Assembly (NCBI GenBank): GCA_038501195.1
Contig: JBBPUQ010000003.1
Span: forward strand, 3,750,501-3,814,500
Reading direction: 5' to 3'
Length of the DNA: 64,000 nucleotides
From: Nemania diffusa
Lineage: Eukaryota; Ascomycota; Sordariomycetes; Xylariales; Xylariaceae
How positions within the stretch are numbered: the stretch's first letter is position 1; each line of letters opens with the position of its first letter. The position numbers were made by a program, and so were the translations under genes. Under the pieces are notes generated by a model. That model ran no database searches, was not told the DNA's origin, and saw only the letters and a list, made by a program, of their open reading frames with translations. Shown piece by piece: positions 42,939 to 54,413 of the stretch.

Positions 42939-43787
42939 TTTCGCGGTGTCTACATTGACGCGACAGTTTAGTCTTCGGAGGCCTAGAGCATGGAGAGTGC
43001 CAACTTCAAATGCAGATTGAAGAGGTTCTGCCCGCTCGATACCGGAGAGGAGATGCGTATCAGGACTGCCAGGAGCCTGATTGCTCTCCCCCGGCCTCAG
43101 AAGAGCATATCGGAAAGGGAACTAGGGTGTCCAGGTTGGGAAACCCAAGACACTGCGAAGAGTCTCACATACCTCGGTGGCAATCGCGAGTAACGGGAAA
43201 AGTTAGGTTGGTTGGTTGGTATTGGCTGGTGGTTGACTTGGAGAGGTCTGAAGGTGTTGATGCAAGTGTGAACAAGTTAAGGAGCGGGAACAGGGTCGGG
43301 GACGGGGACTCTCAGGGTGGGTACAGGAAAAGTTCGTCAATAATGAGCGAGCAATGACCACCAGCTCCTATTTTCCCTTCGAGCAGTCAATTTGTTCAAT
43401 TTCTGGTGGGTGGACCAGTCCCACATTGTGTAGAGCCAAGCTAGCTTCCTTGTCATATATGTAGTGTGCCAGCTGCGGACGGTCCGGAGAATATCCAAAG
43501 GTCCGAGCTGCAGCCAATGGGACAAACTCTGGTAAATCGAGCCCTAACCGATACACAGGATACACAGGACACACAGTGGGACCCCCCACTAGAGTTGCAC
43601 CTGGCCTCCCACCAGCACCCTGCGCCCAGGCTCAATTGAGAATTGCTAGACATCTCGAATCGCGAAACATTTATCGGCTTTTCTGCACGCCTCTCTTTTT
43701 CCCCAACACGTCACCCATTCACCTCTACAACTCTACAATCACCAACACCAACTCTTCGAGGATCGCACCGGTATCAAACAAGTCAAG
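42939..43787. promoter_or_regulatory. Shared divergent promoter of uS8 and eS12 genes
   Basis: About 850 bp between two divergent ribosomal protein genes, an arrangement that suggests joint regulation. Telomere-like boxes occur (CTAGGGTG near 43122, CCCTAACC near 43541-43550), of the kind bound by Tbf1-type factors in other fungi. A TC-rich stretch lies directly before the eS12 start. Confidence 0.5.
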
Positions 43788-44462
43788 ATGGTATGTCCCA
43801 ATCAAATATAACTTCCCTTTTTCGGCAACTTTTGTTGCACCTCCCGCGGATTAGCCCCGCCTGGCATTTGAGACGGACTTTTACGAGGCTGCCTAGCTAT
43901 TGAAATTATATCGACCTCCTACCTTCCTGCCTTCTTGCAGCTAACACTTCCCCCGTTTATAGTCGGACGTAGAAGAGAACAACGCCCCCGATGCCCCCGA
44001 GGAGGTTGAGGTCTCCGCCGAGGCCTCCAAGGGCCAGATGTCCGTTCTAGATGCCCTCAAGGGTGTCCTAAAGCTCGCCCTCATGCACGACGGTCTTGCC
44101 CGTGGTCTCCGCGAAGCTTCCAAGGCCCTCGACAGACGCCAAGCCCACATGTGCGTTCTGAACGAGAACTGCGAAGAGGAGGCCTACAAGAAGCTAGTTA
44201 TTGCTCTATGCCAGGAGCACAAGATCCCTCTCATCAAGGTTCCCGATGGAAAGCAGCTCGGCGAATGGGCTGGCCTTTGTAAGTTCCGGACTTTCTAATG
44301 TGGCGGGATTGGGCTGTAACTAATCACCACGTGTTAGGCGTTCTGGACCGAGAGGGTAACGCGCGCAAGGTCGTCAACTGCTCGTGCGTCGTAGTGAAGG
44401 ACTGGGGTGAGGAGTCTACTGAGCGATCCGTCCTCCTTAACTACTTCCAGTCTGAGCAGTAG
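43788..44462 (+). CDS. RPS12: Ribosomal protein eS12
   Basis: Small-subunit ribosomal protein, 147 aa, L7Ae-like fold. Exons are 43788-43790 (only the ATG), 43963-44278 and 44338-44462. The start codon stands alone in exon 1, followed directly by donor GTATGT; the 172-bp intron ends TTTATAG before SDVEENN. This gives the normal acidic N-terminus. Signatures are [69 protein letters not shown] across the last intron, [23 protein letters not shown] and the end LLNYFQSEQ. Reading without introns would miss the start. It shares a divergent promoter with uS8. Confidence 0.96.
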
Positions 44463-44705
44463 ACGGTGTCGAAGGGCGTTGTATGGGGATATAGACAACC
44501 GGAACTCGATGTTCCTACCATCTTCAACAAAGGCTCAGGATGTTTTCTGGTGTTCTCAGCTGGTATAGATGCCGGAGATAGGAAAACCATTGCACATCTG
44601 AATCAAAACAAAAAAATGAATTGACACTCTTGATCCCCCGGTCTAAGCCATGGTTTCCCGAACCGCAGGCATGGTGATTAGTATTAAGTATTATGGTCTC
44701 GATAT

Positions 44706-45307
44706 TCACAAACGCTTGTCCACCACAATGAGATGATAGCCCCAATCCGTCTTTGCTTCTCCGATATGGACGATTCCATTCTCTGTTGGCTGTAGAGTAT
44801 ACGCAACCTTTTCGAATTCTGGATGTAATGAGCCCTTCGTTTGCTGGCCAAGAGATCCTCCTAAGCCATCATAAGTCTCCGGTTCTCGTATCAAACAATA
44901 AAGAAATGGACAGTGGAAGGGAATCCTTACCCTGACTAGCCTTGTCTTCTGAAAATTGCTTAGCCACATGAACAAATATAGCATGTGTAGGCGCCTTGGT
45001 CTTCGTCTTCGGATCCATCTTCCCTACCGGCTCTGGCTCAGACCCTGAACTGCCCTCTTTCGGCTCACCCCTGGTAAGACGTTGAATTTCGGCGAGAGCC
45101 TCTTCTTTCCTTGAGTGCTTTTTGCACTGAACCATCCTCAGCGTTATTACTATTGGTCTTACATTTTTCAGAGAGACCGAGACTTACGAGGATATGTCTG
45201 ACTTCGATTTTCTGTCCGCCCTTCAACTTGCCACCACCTTTGTCACCATCACCGCCCGACTTGCTGTCACCCTTCGGCTTACTGTTGTTATTCTTCTTTC
45301 CAGCCAT
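44706..45307 (-). CDS. Par14/Pin4-type parvulin (peptidyl-prolyl isomerase)
   Basis: Cis/trans isomerase for Xaa-Pro bonds; the family works in ribosome biogenesis in the nucleus and in mitochondria. Exons are 45307-45188, 45126-44931 and 44860-44706, giving 156 aa. The basic Gly/Lys/Asn N-terminal tail (MAGKKNNNSKPKGD, SGGDGDKGGGKLKGG) is typical of Par14. The rotamase domain has KIEVRHILCKKHSRKEEALAEIQRL, FVHVAKQFSEDKASQGGSLGQQTKGSL, FEKVAYTLQP and GIVHIGEAKTDWGYHLIVVDKRL. An insertion of about 25 residues (GEPKEGSSGSEPEPVGKMDPK...) sits after the first helix and is not in the human protein. There is no WW domain, so it is not a phospho-specific Pin1 homolog. Confidence 0.93.
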
Positions 45308-45753
45308 TGTTGGATTTACTAATGGTTAACGCAAACTTTAGCTTGACATTACATAGAGGGGTGACAAAAGAAGGCATTTAAACCACCCCACCTAAGTTGT
45401 AGCTAGGGGTATTGATGGAGGGGCGTGCCGGAACACGTACGCGGTAAATGAATACTACGTCATATATGCATTCATACTAGAGGAGGTGACAAGCTACCGG
45501 CAATAAGGACGAAACGAAGTCAGCCGGCAGGAATACGGCAGCTGTACGCAGTACAAGAAGCAGGAGGAGCATCTTAAGAGAGGTCTAGATAAGTACTCAG
45601 CGAAATAGTTCTGGCAACTTCTATATAAATATACTATACGATGTTATTAATAACCTTCTTACGGAAATCAATCAGGGTCTTTCTGAAATATGGTATATCC
45701 GACTCGTAGTCGATCTATCTCCGAAAACCCCCATAGTAAAAAGCGTTCTGGTA
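45308..45753. other. Intergenic region
   Basis: About 450 bp with no gene seen. It contains the parvulin promoter and the 3' UTR of the TauD-type gene. Confidence 0.35.
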
Positions 45754-47321
45754 TCAGTTCCATGGCAGCCCAAGAGCCTCACGCCGTCCCTTCGAAGCGG
45801 GATCAAGATACGGCACCTCGCCAATACCCGACGCCCTAACGCCAATCCGGATCCCCTCAACCAGATGCGTATCGGGCTACCAACCCAGCCAGGCACGTGT
45901 TAGCCGATCTACCCCTCGCTCCCCGATCAAGGAAGGGCGCAGCTCAACTCACCGTGGCGGCGTGCAGCGTGCACGGGTTGCTCCAGATGGCGCAGGCCTG
46001 CCGCGTCCAGTGCATGCGCGCGACGCAGTCGTGGTTGCGCGTGATCAGCCGCATGACGTAGTCGCGGATCATGGCGTCCTCGCAGGCGTGGACGCCGTCG
46101 ATGCGCGAGACGTGCAGGCCGACGCCGGCGAAGACGCTCTTCCACCCCGTCACCGGGTGCGTGCGCACGACGGGGTGCGACGGCGCGAACTCGTAGCCCC
46201 GGTTCGGCGGCGCGCCGCGCGGCGACGTCACCTCGTAGCCGCCCGCCTCGCAGGCCGATTTGAAGACGGGCTGGGCGCAGGTCGCGGTCAGGGTCTCGAG
46301 GTAGGCGCGGAAGGAGGGCGACATTCTATCGTAGCTTTTCGAATGGTTAGTTGGTTAGTGCGTGCCTTGATGGTGTATGATGGTCCTAGATCACGATATG
46401 GTGTTCTTCTGGCATGGGGTGTGGGCGACGTACAGCTCATAGCCGGAACACCAGAGGGTGTCACCTCCAGATGCCGGCGTGTCCTGCATCCGCAGAAAAC
46501 TGAAGTCTGAGGGGCAATTCTCAAAGAGACCTGACATGTTTAGAACACAGTAATTTTGGGGCTCTGGAAAGGGAGGCGACTGACTATCGCTATGCCACTC
46601 TCGGGAGAGATCTCGAGGCTCACTCGATTCATGTGGGGGACGTTTCATCGTCTTATACAACTTCTTCATTGCCTCTGAGTTGATTACGTATCTACGTCAT
46701 GTCAGTAAGTGCGCCTTTTAGTCGGGACAGAAGCAGGGCGTGAGGATCAGATTGCTGTACTGAATGCGTACATATTCGGATCCGTAGTCCCATCAGCCAT
46801 CGGTATATTATTAGGATCGTTGTAGAGTGGATGGACATGTAATCCATGACCCTCCGGGCGTCGAGTCAGCTTCCCCAGCATGTACGTGACATGTTTCTGC
46901 TCTTCGACTGTAAGATCATCCTGCGGTGCCCTAAAGAACACTGTAACTTTCTACGTTAGTAATCGGCGTGTTGTAAGTGTCGGAGATCATGCGCGCTTTG
47001 GCGGGCATATTGCTAGCCCCAGCCTGAGTCCTTCACTCAACTCGCAATCCACGAACAAGACACTCTAAGAACTTGCTTACCGACCCCACGTTCACAGATT
47101 GTGATGGCGAGATCTCGTAGCTGCTGATCAGAGTTAGGGGCGTTGAGGAGGTCCTTGATCTTAGCCGTTGGGTACTCTCGTCCAATTATCGGCGTCACAT
47201 CTACATATTCTAGATGGTCGATTGACCCGGACCCCTTCATGGGTTCCTGTCGTAGCTTGGGGGCCTCTGGCGAATGCCCATTAGTCCCGTTCACATGATT
47301 TCCGTTCTGCTGTGCGGCCAT
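45754..47321 (-). CDS. TauD/TfdA-family 2-oxoglutarate dioxygenase
   Basis: Fe(II)/2-oxoglutarate-dependent dioxygenase, cytosolic, often acting on taurine, sulfonates or other small acids. Exons are 47321-47081, 46940-46772, 46691-46434, 46334-45953 and 45876-45754, giving 390 aa; all phases close. Fe ligands: His and Asp in REWHSDSQSPPFP, and the distal His in WSNPCTLHAAT. The 2-oxoglutarate-binding Arg follows in the GIRIGVRASG segment. Other signatures: GVVFFRAPQDDLTVEEQKHV, GLHVHPL, LRMQDTPASGGDTLWCSGYELYDRMSPSFRAYLETL across an intron. It ends YLDPASKGRREALGLPWN. The last exon was found by its frame and the acceptor GTTGGTAG. The substrate cannot be given. Confidence 0.9.
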
Positions 47322-47973
47322 GACTTTCGGGAATTCCCTTAAACTGCACTAGGGAAACGGCGTCTAAAGCTGGTAGATAAGCTTTTGTATACGGATTTTC
47401 ACTGCGTCCACGAAGGGAAGGTATCGAGTCTCATTAGAAGGCGAGTAGATTATGGGGTTCTGTATGCATGGTCACTCTCTTATAATATGCACGTTGACGG
47501 CTATGGTCTAATGATCAACTCGACCACGTATTAGTCCCGGGGATATCAAGCTCCTCGGTAGACTAAAAATACAAATGCCGGCTCTTTAGGTTGAATGGCA
47601 TCCATTTCTCCGCACTCTCCATCTTATCACACTCACTTCTACTGCGTATAAGCATGCTCCACTATGACTAGCAAGGAAGTATCGTCTCTGGAGATCTCCT
47701 AAGCGTTTTGCTACTTGGTATTAGCTTCCTGCAGAGGCGTATCATCCCGCTGCCAGGAATGCAACGTAGTCTTGACAATAGAACTCGGATAACAACATGC
47801 AGGGCGTTGGGGTTGTCAGTGGAGATTACCCGAAAGAAGTATAAGGAGGTAAAGGTTAGTAGGCTAATATGATAATACCTGCTATGAGTGTTCACTCATC
47901 AGTTATTGTTTCTTTCCATTCACCTTTTTGATATTGGACCGATGAACTATGAGAAAGATGAGATAGTGACAAC
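47322..47973. promoter_or_regulatory. Divergent promoter region TauD-type gene / sugar transporter
   Basis: About 650 bp between divergent starts; no gene seen. Confidence 0.35.
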
Positions 47974-49926
47974 ATGCTCGGTGCTACAATCTCAGCAAAC
48001 CCCCTGAAGCTTGATGTGAGAAGTCACATAAAGTGCATCCTAATATGTTTTATCGCGACGGTATCTACTTTTCAATATGGTGACTCTACTCCTATTCAAA
48101 CTGTTACAACTAGCTAGAGCTAAGATATATCTAGGACTTGATTATGCCCTCGTGGGGGGTTTCCTCTCGTATGTACACGAGCCCCAGCCAAGTACGAACT
48201 TCGTCGATATTGACTTAGGTAAATAGGATGCCAGGTTTCTTGAAGGTGTATGGGTACTATGATACTAGACTCCAGACTTGGAATATTGATGTAAGGACTA
48301 ACGTTTCATAGCGGCTAGATCTCATAACTAACCCAGTCAACAGCCAACAGTACAGCAGCTCATATCAAGTCTCATGACAATAGGAACCCTTATTGGCTCG
48401 CTCCTGGTTGGCCCCTTTAGTAGTAGCTTCGGGAGAAAGGCCGGGCTTTGGGCCGCATCGTTGCTCAATTTTGTCGCAACCGCCATCATGCTGGGAACCA
48501 CAAACCTCGGCGCTCTCTACTTTGCTCGTCTGCTTCTTGGTACGCCCCTTCGTGAGATCTACTAGGCCTCGTGTTGTTTACATACTAAACAGGCATATCC
48601 GTGGGCTGGTTCCTCACCTTCTCGCAGCTCTACGTCCACGAAGTGGCCCCCGCGCATCTTCGAGGCATAACGTTCGCCGTGTACCAATGCCAGCTATCCG
48701 TCGGGTCTATCGTCGGCGCGGCAGTCGACTACGGGACGCACGATATCGGCAGCCGCCAGGCTTACCAGATCCCGCTCGCTATCTTCTTCGTCGCCCCGGC
48801 TATCCAGTCGGTCGCGTTGTTCTTCTTCCCCGACTCGCCGCGATGGCTTGCCGTTCAAGGCAGGGAGGCTGAGGCCGAAACAGCGCTACGCCGTCTCCGA
48901 AACTCGCAGATTGACGAGAATGAGCTGCTCGCTGAATTTAACGAAATCAAACAGTCGACGCGTGAGCAGGTCGAGCAGAATAAGAAGGCGTTGTTTTTAG
49001 AAATGTGGCGAGGGACGAACCTCCGGCGGACACTGCTTTCGATCGCTGTCGTGTGTTTTCATTCTGCCAATGGTTGGTTCTTCTCATGTCTCGATGCGGA
49101 TATATGGTAAACGGAAGACTAATGAAACAGCACAGGCTCTTCCTGGGTCAATATATATACGACATATTATCTCAAGATAGCAGGAGTTTCTAACCCTTTC
49201 GGCTTCTCAATCTTAATAACAAGCCTGGGCTTCATTGCCGCCATTGTCAGCTCGCTGTTCGTACGATACATCGACCGCCGCGCTATCATGATTGTCGGTG
49301 CCTCGGTATGTGGTCTGACACAGCTCGGGCAAGCCATCGCTTGGACTGTGAGCCCGGGGTCAGCAGCAACTGGCCAGGTGGTAGTCGCATTGATGGGATT
49401 GTTTACATTCTTTTATGTAGCTTATGGTAAGTTTTAATTTTGTCGTGCTTCACATGACCGTACCCTCTTTGCATTCACAACTTTAAGGAGACTGTGTTGA
49501 TCATTTAAAGCCCCATTCGCCTGGCTTCTCGGCGGCGAATATCCTAATACCGCACTGCGTGGTTATTGCTTCGGAGTTGCAACCGCGTTGAACTTCCTAG
49601 GAAACTTCCTGGGTACACTGACAGCACCGTATTTCATCAACCCGGCGAGTCTCGGCTGGGGCCCAAAGTACGGATACATCTGGTTCGCCTCGAACTTGAT
49701 GGTTGCTGCTTTCGCGTATCTCTTCCTTCCCGAGACTCGAGATCGGACGCTTGAAGAGATTCACGAGATGTTCGAAAATAAAGTCCCGGCCCGAAAATTC
49801 AAGACATACGTCTGTGTTGGTGTTGAGACTTACGCGGCTGAAGTAGGGAAAGAGTCGGTGCAACATGAAGAAGTGACGATTGATGACGGGAGAGTATCTT
49901 CTAGAGCGGATTCAGGAAAGGGGTAG
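47974..49926 (+). CDS. MFS sugar transporter
   Basis: Plasma-membrane hexose/sugar permease of the major facilitator superfamily, 528 aa. Seven exons: 47974-48079, 48135-48168, 48227-48290, 48344-48539, 48593-49072, 49136-49426 and 49511-49926; phases close throughout. Signatures in order: CILICFIATVSTFQYGLDYA (first membrane segment); LMTIGTLIGSLLVGPFSSSFGRKAGL (the G-R-K loop); WFLTFSQLYVHEVAPAHLRGITFAVYQ; PDSPRWLAVQGREAEA (family PESPRWL); WVNIYTTYYLKIAGV; WLLGGEYPNTALRGYCFGVATALNFLGNFLG; LPETRDRTLEEIHEMFE (family PETKG.TLEE). The twelve membrane segments can be traced. The closest functional classes are maltose/hexose permeases, but the substrate cannot be told. Confidence 0.92.
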
Positions 49927-50135
49927 TATGCTTGCTTAGTATGTGTTGAGATACAGGGTAATATGTATACTTAGGTAGGTTACAGACGAGAGACATGCAA
50001 TAATTTTAGTCAAGATTCGTTTTGTTCTCCTATATACATATACATTAATCATTAAATCATCTACAAGTCTTGCTGCGTGTATATATATCCCGTACAGCAG
50101 CCTGTTTCATAAGTATTCCATATGTCATTACTCCC

Positions 50136-51548
50136 TTAGAGCTTCGCCAAAGCTAACTTTAACCCCATTTTCAATAGGCCCTTGGTGGCCGGTGCTTTTA
50201 TGGTGCGCGATCCATATGGCGTTGACCGCCCAATCTTAAGTGACGATTCAGTCGTGGTCGTGTTCGCTGTCGAATTCCAGTGGCCCAAAAGGCCCTCAAT
50301 AAATGTCGAGTTGCCGAAAGTATCGCCCAGCAAGTCGGTGAGAGAAACATTTGCACTCCCGGTGAAGCTACCGATGAGGTCGCCTAACAATGTGATAGCT
50401 GGCATAGTCGCCACCAGGGTCTTTTTGTTTAGAACCTGTTCCAGGTAGCCGATGTGCATCCCGTTAACCATGGTGGAGTTTCCGGTAGCCCTTATCTCGA
50501 TATTACCATCAGCTAGTGGCGCTGATTGGCTGTCTAAAATTGCGCCGAGATTTGGTAGCAATTCTTTGAGGTAGATTTGACCATCGAAGCTTTGTGAGTT
50601 ATTTCCAGGGGGTAAATTGACATCATAGATGCTCATGTAGCCAAGCTTGATATCCCCTGAAAATAAATTGAACGTGAGATTGCCGAGTCCAAGGGTTAGC
50701 ATACCCGAGTTCGGCAAATTGATGGTTCCCTTGATGTTTCTGCCATCTTCCATGGGAGGGTATACTAGCTGTAGGGTTGTTATGCCGAACCCCTCTAGAC
50801 TGTTGAGAGACTCTACCTCAAGGGTCTTCTGGATAGTCGCGCTCATCTTCAACGCTCCAAGATGAACTGATGTTTTGCCTTTCACAGATAGTCCAACTTT
50901 GGGCTGTTCAAACACTTGATCAAGCCACTTAACAAGCTCGGTTTCGTTGGTAACTGAAACAGTCTGATTTGTGATTACGACTGGCGTCTTGTGATATACG
51001 TGAATCTTTGGTAAAACGATGCTGAAAAAGGGTGAATAATCTGGTGTATCCTTGTTGTAGATAGCTAGATTTGTAGGATCTAGGTTTGCTGCTATTTGAG
51101 TATCGAGCTGCGTTTCTAGTGTCACAGAGAGTGAAGTTGGCGATAGTGCTTGGAATGAACCCCCTATAATAGGGAGCTTCTGGCTATTCACTATGTCCTG
51201 TGTAATAGCTGGAATAATCTTGGTGAATCTGAAGTTTGGTTAGCTTCGCGGTCTCCTCATATATTTAAGGGGTACTTACAAAAGTGGTAGTAGGATGATG
51301 AGGATAATAAGGCCTACACCTAGATACCACCATTTGAACCGACCACAGTGCCGCTTGACCGTCTGCCTCTTGGTCAGTGGCACCGCAGCCGCCGTCTTCT
51401 CTTGGACATGGTCAACCGATGAAGTCTCATCGCTGTGCCGCTCCGGAGCATTGGACAGTCCCCCGCCTGTATCACCTCTGCCACCGTGAATCGAAGCTGG
51501 AGGGCTATCGTCCTCGAAGTGAGACTGCTCCTGGAACTTAGATCCCAT
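50136..51548 (-). CDS. DUF3712-type membrane-anchored protein
   Basis: Exons are 51548-51280 and 51228-50136, giving 453 aa. A hydrophilic N-terminus of about 70 residues (EQSHFEDDSPPASIHGG, ETSSVDHVQEK) is followed by one membrane segment (FKWWYLGVGLIILIILLPLLFTKIIPAI, read in two parts across the intron). The large lumenal/vacuolar part is repeated beta-strand sequence with many N-glycosylation sites (NQTVSV, NETELV, NLTFNL, NNSQSF, NSTMVN, NVSLTD). VYPPMEDGRNIKGTINLPNSGMLTLGLGNLTF and the end KAPATKGLLKMGLKLALAKL resemble fungal DUF3712 proteins, whose fold is LEA/lipid-transfer-like. Function unknown. The ATG at 51548 begins the conserved MGSKFQEQS; in-frame sequence further upstream is not conserved. 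Confidence 0.85.
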
Positions 51549-54413
51549 GGTTATCTTGTCAGCGACAGTGAGTAACACGCTGCTGGTGATGGATGGCGAC
51601 AGACAATGAGAGGACAGACGGGCAGAAAGGTAAGTGGATGGGGAGTCTGACGAGCGGCCGGGGATTAATCGACAGGTATCATGGGCAGAGATGTCCCGAT
51701 AAATCATCAACCGTCCCGCGACATGGCACCCTATGTGCCATCTTCTAAGACTAGATCGTCATCTTCAGCACCTAGGCGGACCTAGAAACCAAGCTTGCCT
51801 GCCCTTGCTTCTTCATCTTGCATCTCCAGACTTCTCCTCACAATCTCACCTGCACAAGAAATATTTCCTAATCCTAGTTGTAAACATGCAATATTTGCAG
51901 GGGCCCCGGCCGGCTTGTCTTACTTATTTCCAATTACCAGGCTTCTTACTGGCTGCCACCAGTCACGTTCTCCGCACTTTGTGGCGCTCGGTCGGAGACC
52001 CGGCGATAATCCAAGACAGTCTGGGTTAACACTCCGTCGTCTGAGTAGCTCAAGTGGGTTCCGATCACTTTGCGGAGAGGCAGCCAGGTCTCGCTAGCTA
52101 GCGCTGTCTAGTCTGGGCGGGATTGATGTCGATCCTCCACTATAGGCACTTAGTCCGTTCCTCAGATGACCATATCGACTACCTACCTATAACAAACCGG
52201 GCAGCTTAGTCGAAAGCTTGCTTCTAGTAAGACGCATACTTCTAGCTAAATAGAAAAGGATTTCCCGCCGTATGAGGATGTTCGTTCATGAGCGAATAAA
52301 CGGTGGTGACTTTTAGGCTAGCTATATCTACACATACAGTAGAATGGACATCGAAGACTGTTGGCACTATGTAGGCGTGATCGGTCCTATTTCTTACTAG
52401 GTAGCTTGATAGAGTGATGCTCAGTCCCGCTTTAGACTTGTGTGTTTAGGTAGGATCGTCGGGCATCTCACGTATGTACTTGCTGCCCCGAGGCTTGAAT
52501 CTCTCCAGAAGATGGTGTTGGAACATGTAGCAGCCTCACGACCAACAGTGAGCACTCGTACGCATGGCACCTAGGTAGTTTATGCGAGTCACATGCGAAT
52601 CACATGCCTCCCTCGGAAGCTAGTCGAGGATACGAACATATCTGGGATTTAGAATTTTAGTGTTCCCGTTGTTGACTGCGACTCAGTGACGCCACCTACC
52701 AAAAAGCAAACGGAACGGCCGTACCGTTTACATACATACCTATATGTACTTACCTACTCATAACGTTCTGCGCTAGGTAGTGTAGTATTGCTTACTTGTA
52801 GTGCCTCACTGAGTGCCTTTCCTGGTTAGGCATCTCTACAAAACGAACAAATTAGACTGCCTAGGTGAAGGTAGGGATCCATATACTACCTAAGAGTGAT
52901 GGGATCATGAAGTTGCGGGGTTATCTCGTCTCTTACTTACAGTACCAAGACTTTTGATGCCAACAATAAGGTCATGGACCAGGGATGGAGAGCGGCCTGT
53001 GCATCTTCATGAGATGGTGTTGAACTAAGATGCCTCGGCAATGCAAGAAAACAGCATGGCAAAGTAGCCCTAGCTCGTGGGAATGTGTAGCGAGGAACAA
53101 GTATTATGTACCAAGTATGCATGTTGTGCATGTTGATCCAAGCAGTAGCTTGCATGAGCTCTCTGAAGGGAGCAATTAAAACATCGTGAGCTGTAAAGCT
53201 AGTTAGGCAAGATGTGAGGGGGATGGATTTGGTTAGTTAGATAGAGTGTGTACTATGCTAGCTAATCAGGACCAACTAAGTAAAAATCAGCCAACTAAAC
53301 TTATTAGGTGCTCCAAATACCTAAGTATTCCAAAGAAAGATACTGTAATGTAACGTATGTATGTATGCATACTGGGTAATTAGTCCACCCACGGATGCCA
53401 CCTTGTACTATGTCCGGAGCACTATCTCCACTATCAGGTCAAGCATTCTGCTTGGAGGTTTTCCAATTGGAGGCTTCTGAGGAAAAAAAGAAAAGAAAAA
53501 AGCTACCCCCATCTGATATAAACATCAGAGGATCCCATAAAGTTTACTATGTAATCATTTCTATAGCTCTCGGGTCACACAAAACTAGCAGGTAAACAGA
53601 TTGCCCGAGTTTGCCCCCTTTTAGCCCTCCCACCACAGATGACTACTAATTGCCAACGGGTGATTTCCGGATGCGAAAATGAGTTCCGCTGCGGAATTCA
53701 TGTTCCTCGTGAGCCGTTAGCCCCTCCAATCTAGCTAGCTAGAAAGCGGGGTGATGGTGTTGTCCCTCTGCAAAGGTATCGAAAATGACTCTAAGCAAAG
53801 GTCGATCTTGGAGCGGCGTGAAAACAGTCTGGGCAGAGTCTGGGGAAGAAGAAATCGAATCTCGCCTAGTGGGAGCTAGCATCTATCCCTGTTCTAGCTT
53901 ACGAGCTAGTCAGGGGTCTCCCTAGTGTACCCAATACTTATGACATACGGTTAAGCTAGGCCAGATCAATTATTTAGCATAAGACATTGTTAAACCGGGA
54001 TCTGAACCAGCGGCGCTGCGGCGCTGATTGCCCAATATGGAGAAATACCCAAATGAGGAAATGGATCTTCTGCATCCTGCTACTACCTAGGCTAACTTCT
54101 GGTAATGGGTGAGCTGATGCTGTTCATCGTCATGTGAAAGTTAGCGTGGTCGTAGTATACAAGGTCGATCACAGAGGCGGACGAGACGAGACACGAGATG
54201 GAAGTGTCAGCTAAGTCAGCTAAGTCCGCTGGAGGGACCATTCCTGTCAGGATCTCCTATTCTTGACTCGTCCATTCCCTCCCTTTTTGCTCGTCACGCT
54301 CCCTTCGTTCTTGTTGAGTCGGACGCGCTTCTTGGAGCTCGCCAGGGGTTTCTACTCGTACGCCGGCAGACAAGCCATACCTCACGCGAGACTCTATACC
54401 CTCAACTATCACC
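51549..54413. other. 2.9-kb gene-free region
   Basis: No supported gene on either strand. Short words of the type CTAGGTAG or ACCTACCTA recur (near 52180, 52570, 52780, 52890). Positions 53260-53350 are AT-rich. The last 200 bp are the promoter of the repeat protein. Confidence 0.4.

Noticed and set aside
53985..54045. tRNA-like T-arm (minus strand GGTTCAGATCCCGG)
   Set aside because: No matching acceptor or anticodon stems could be drawn around it.
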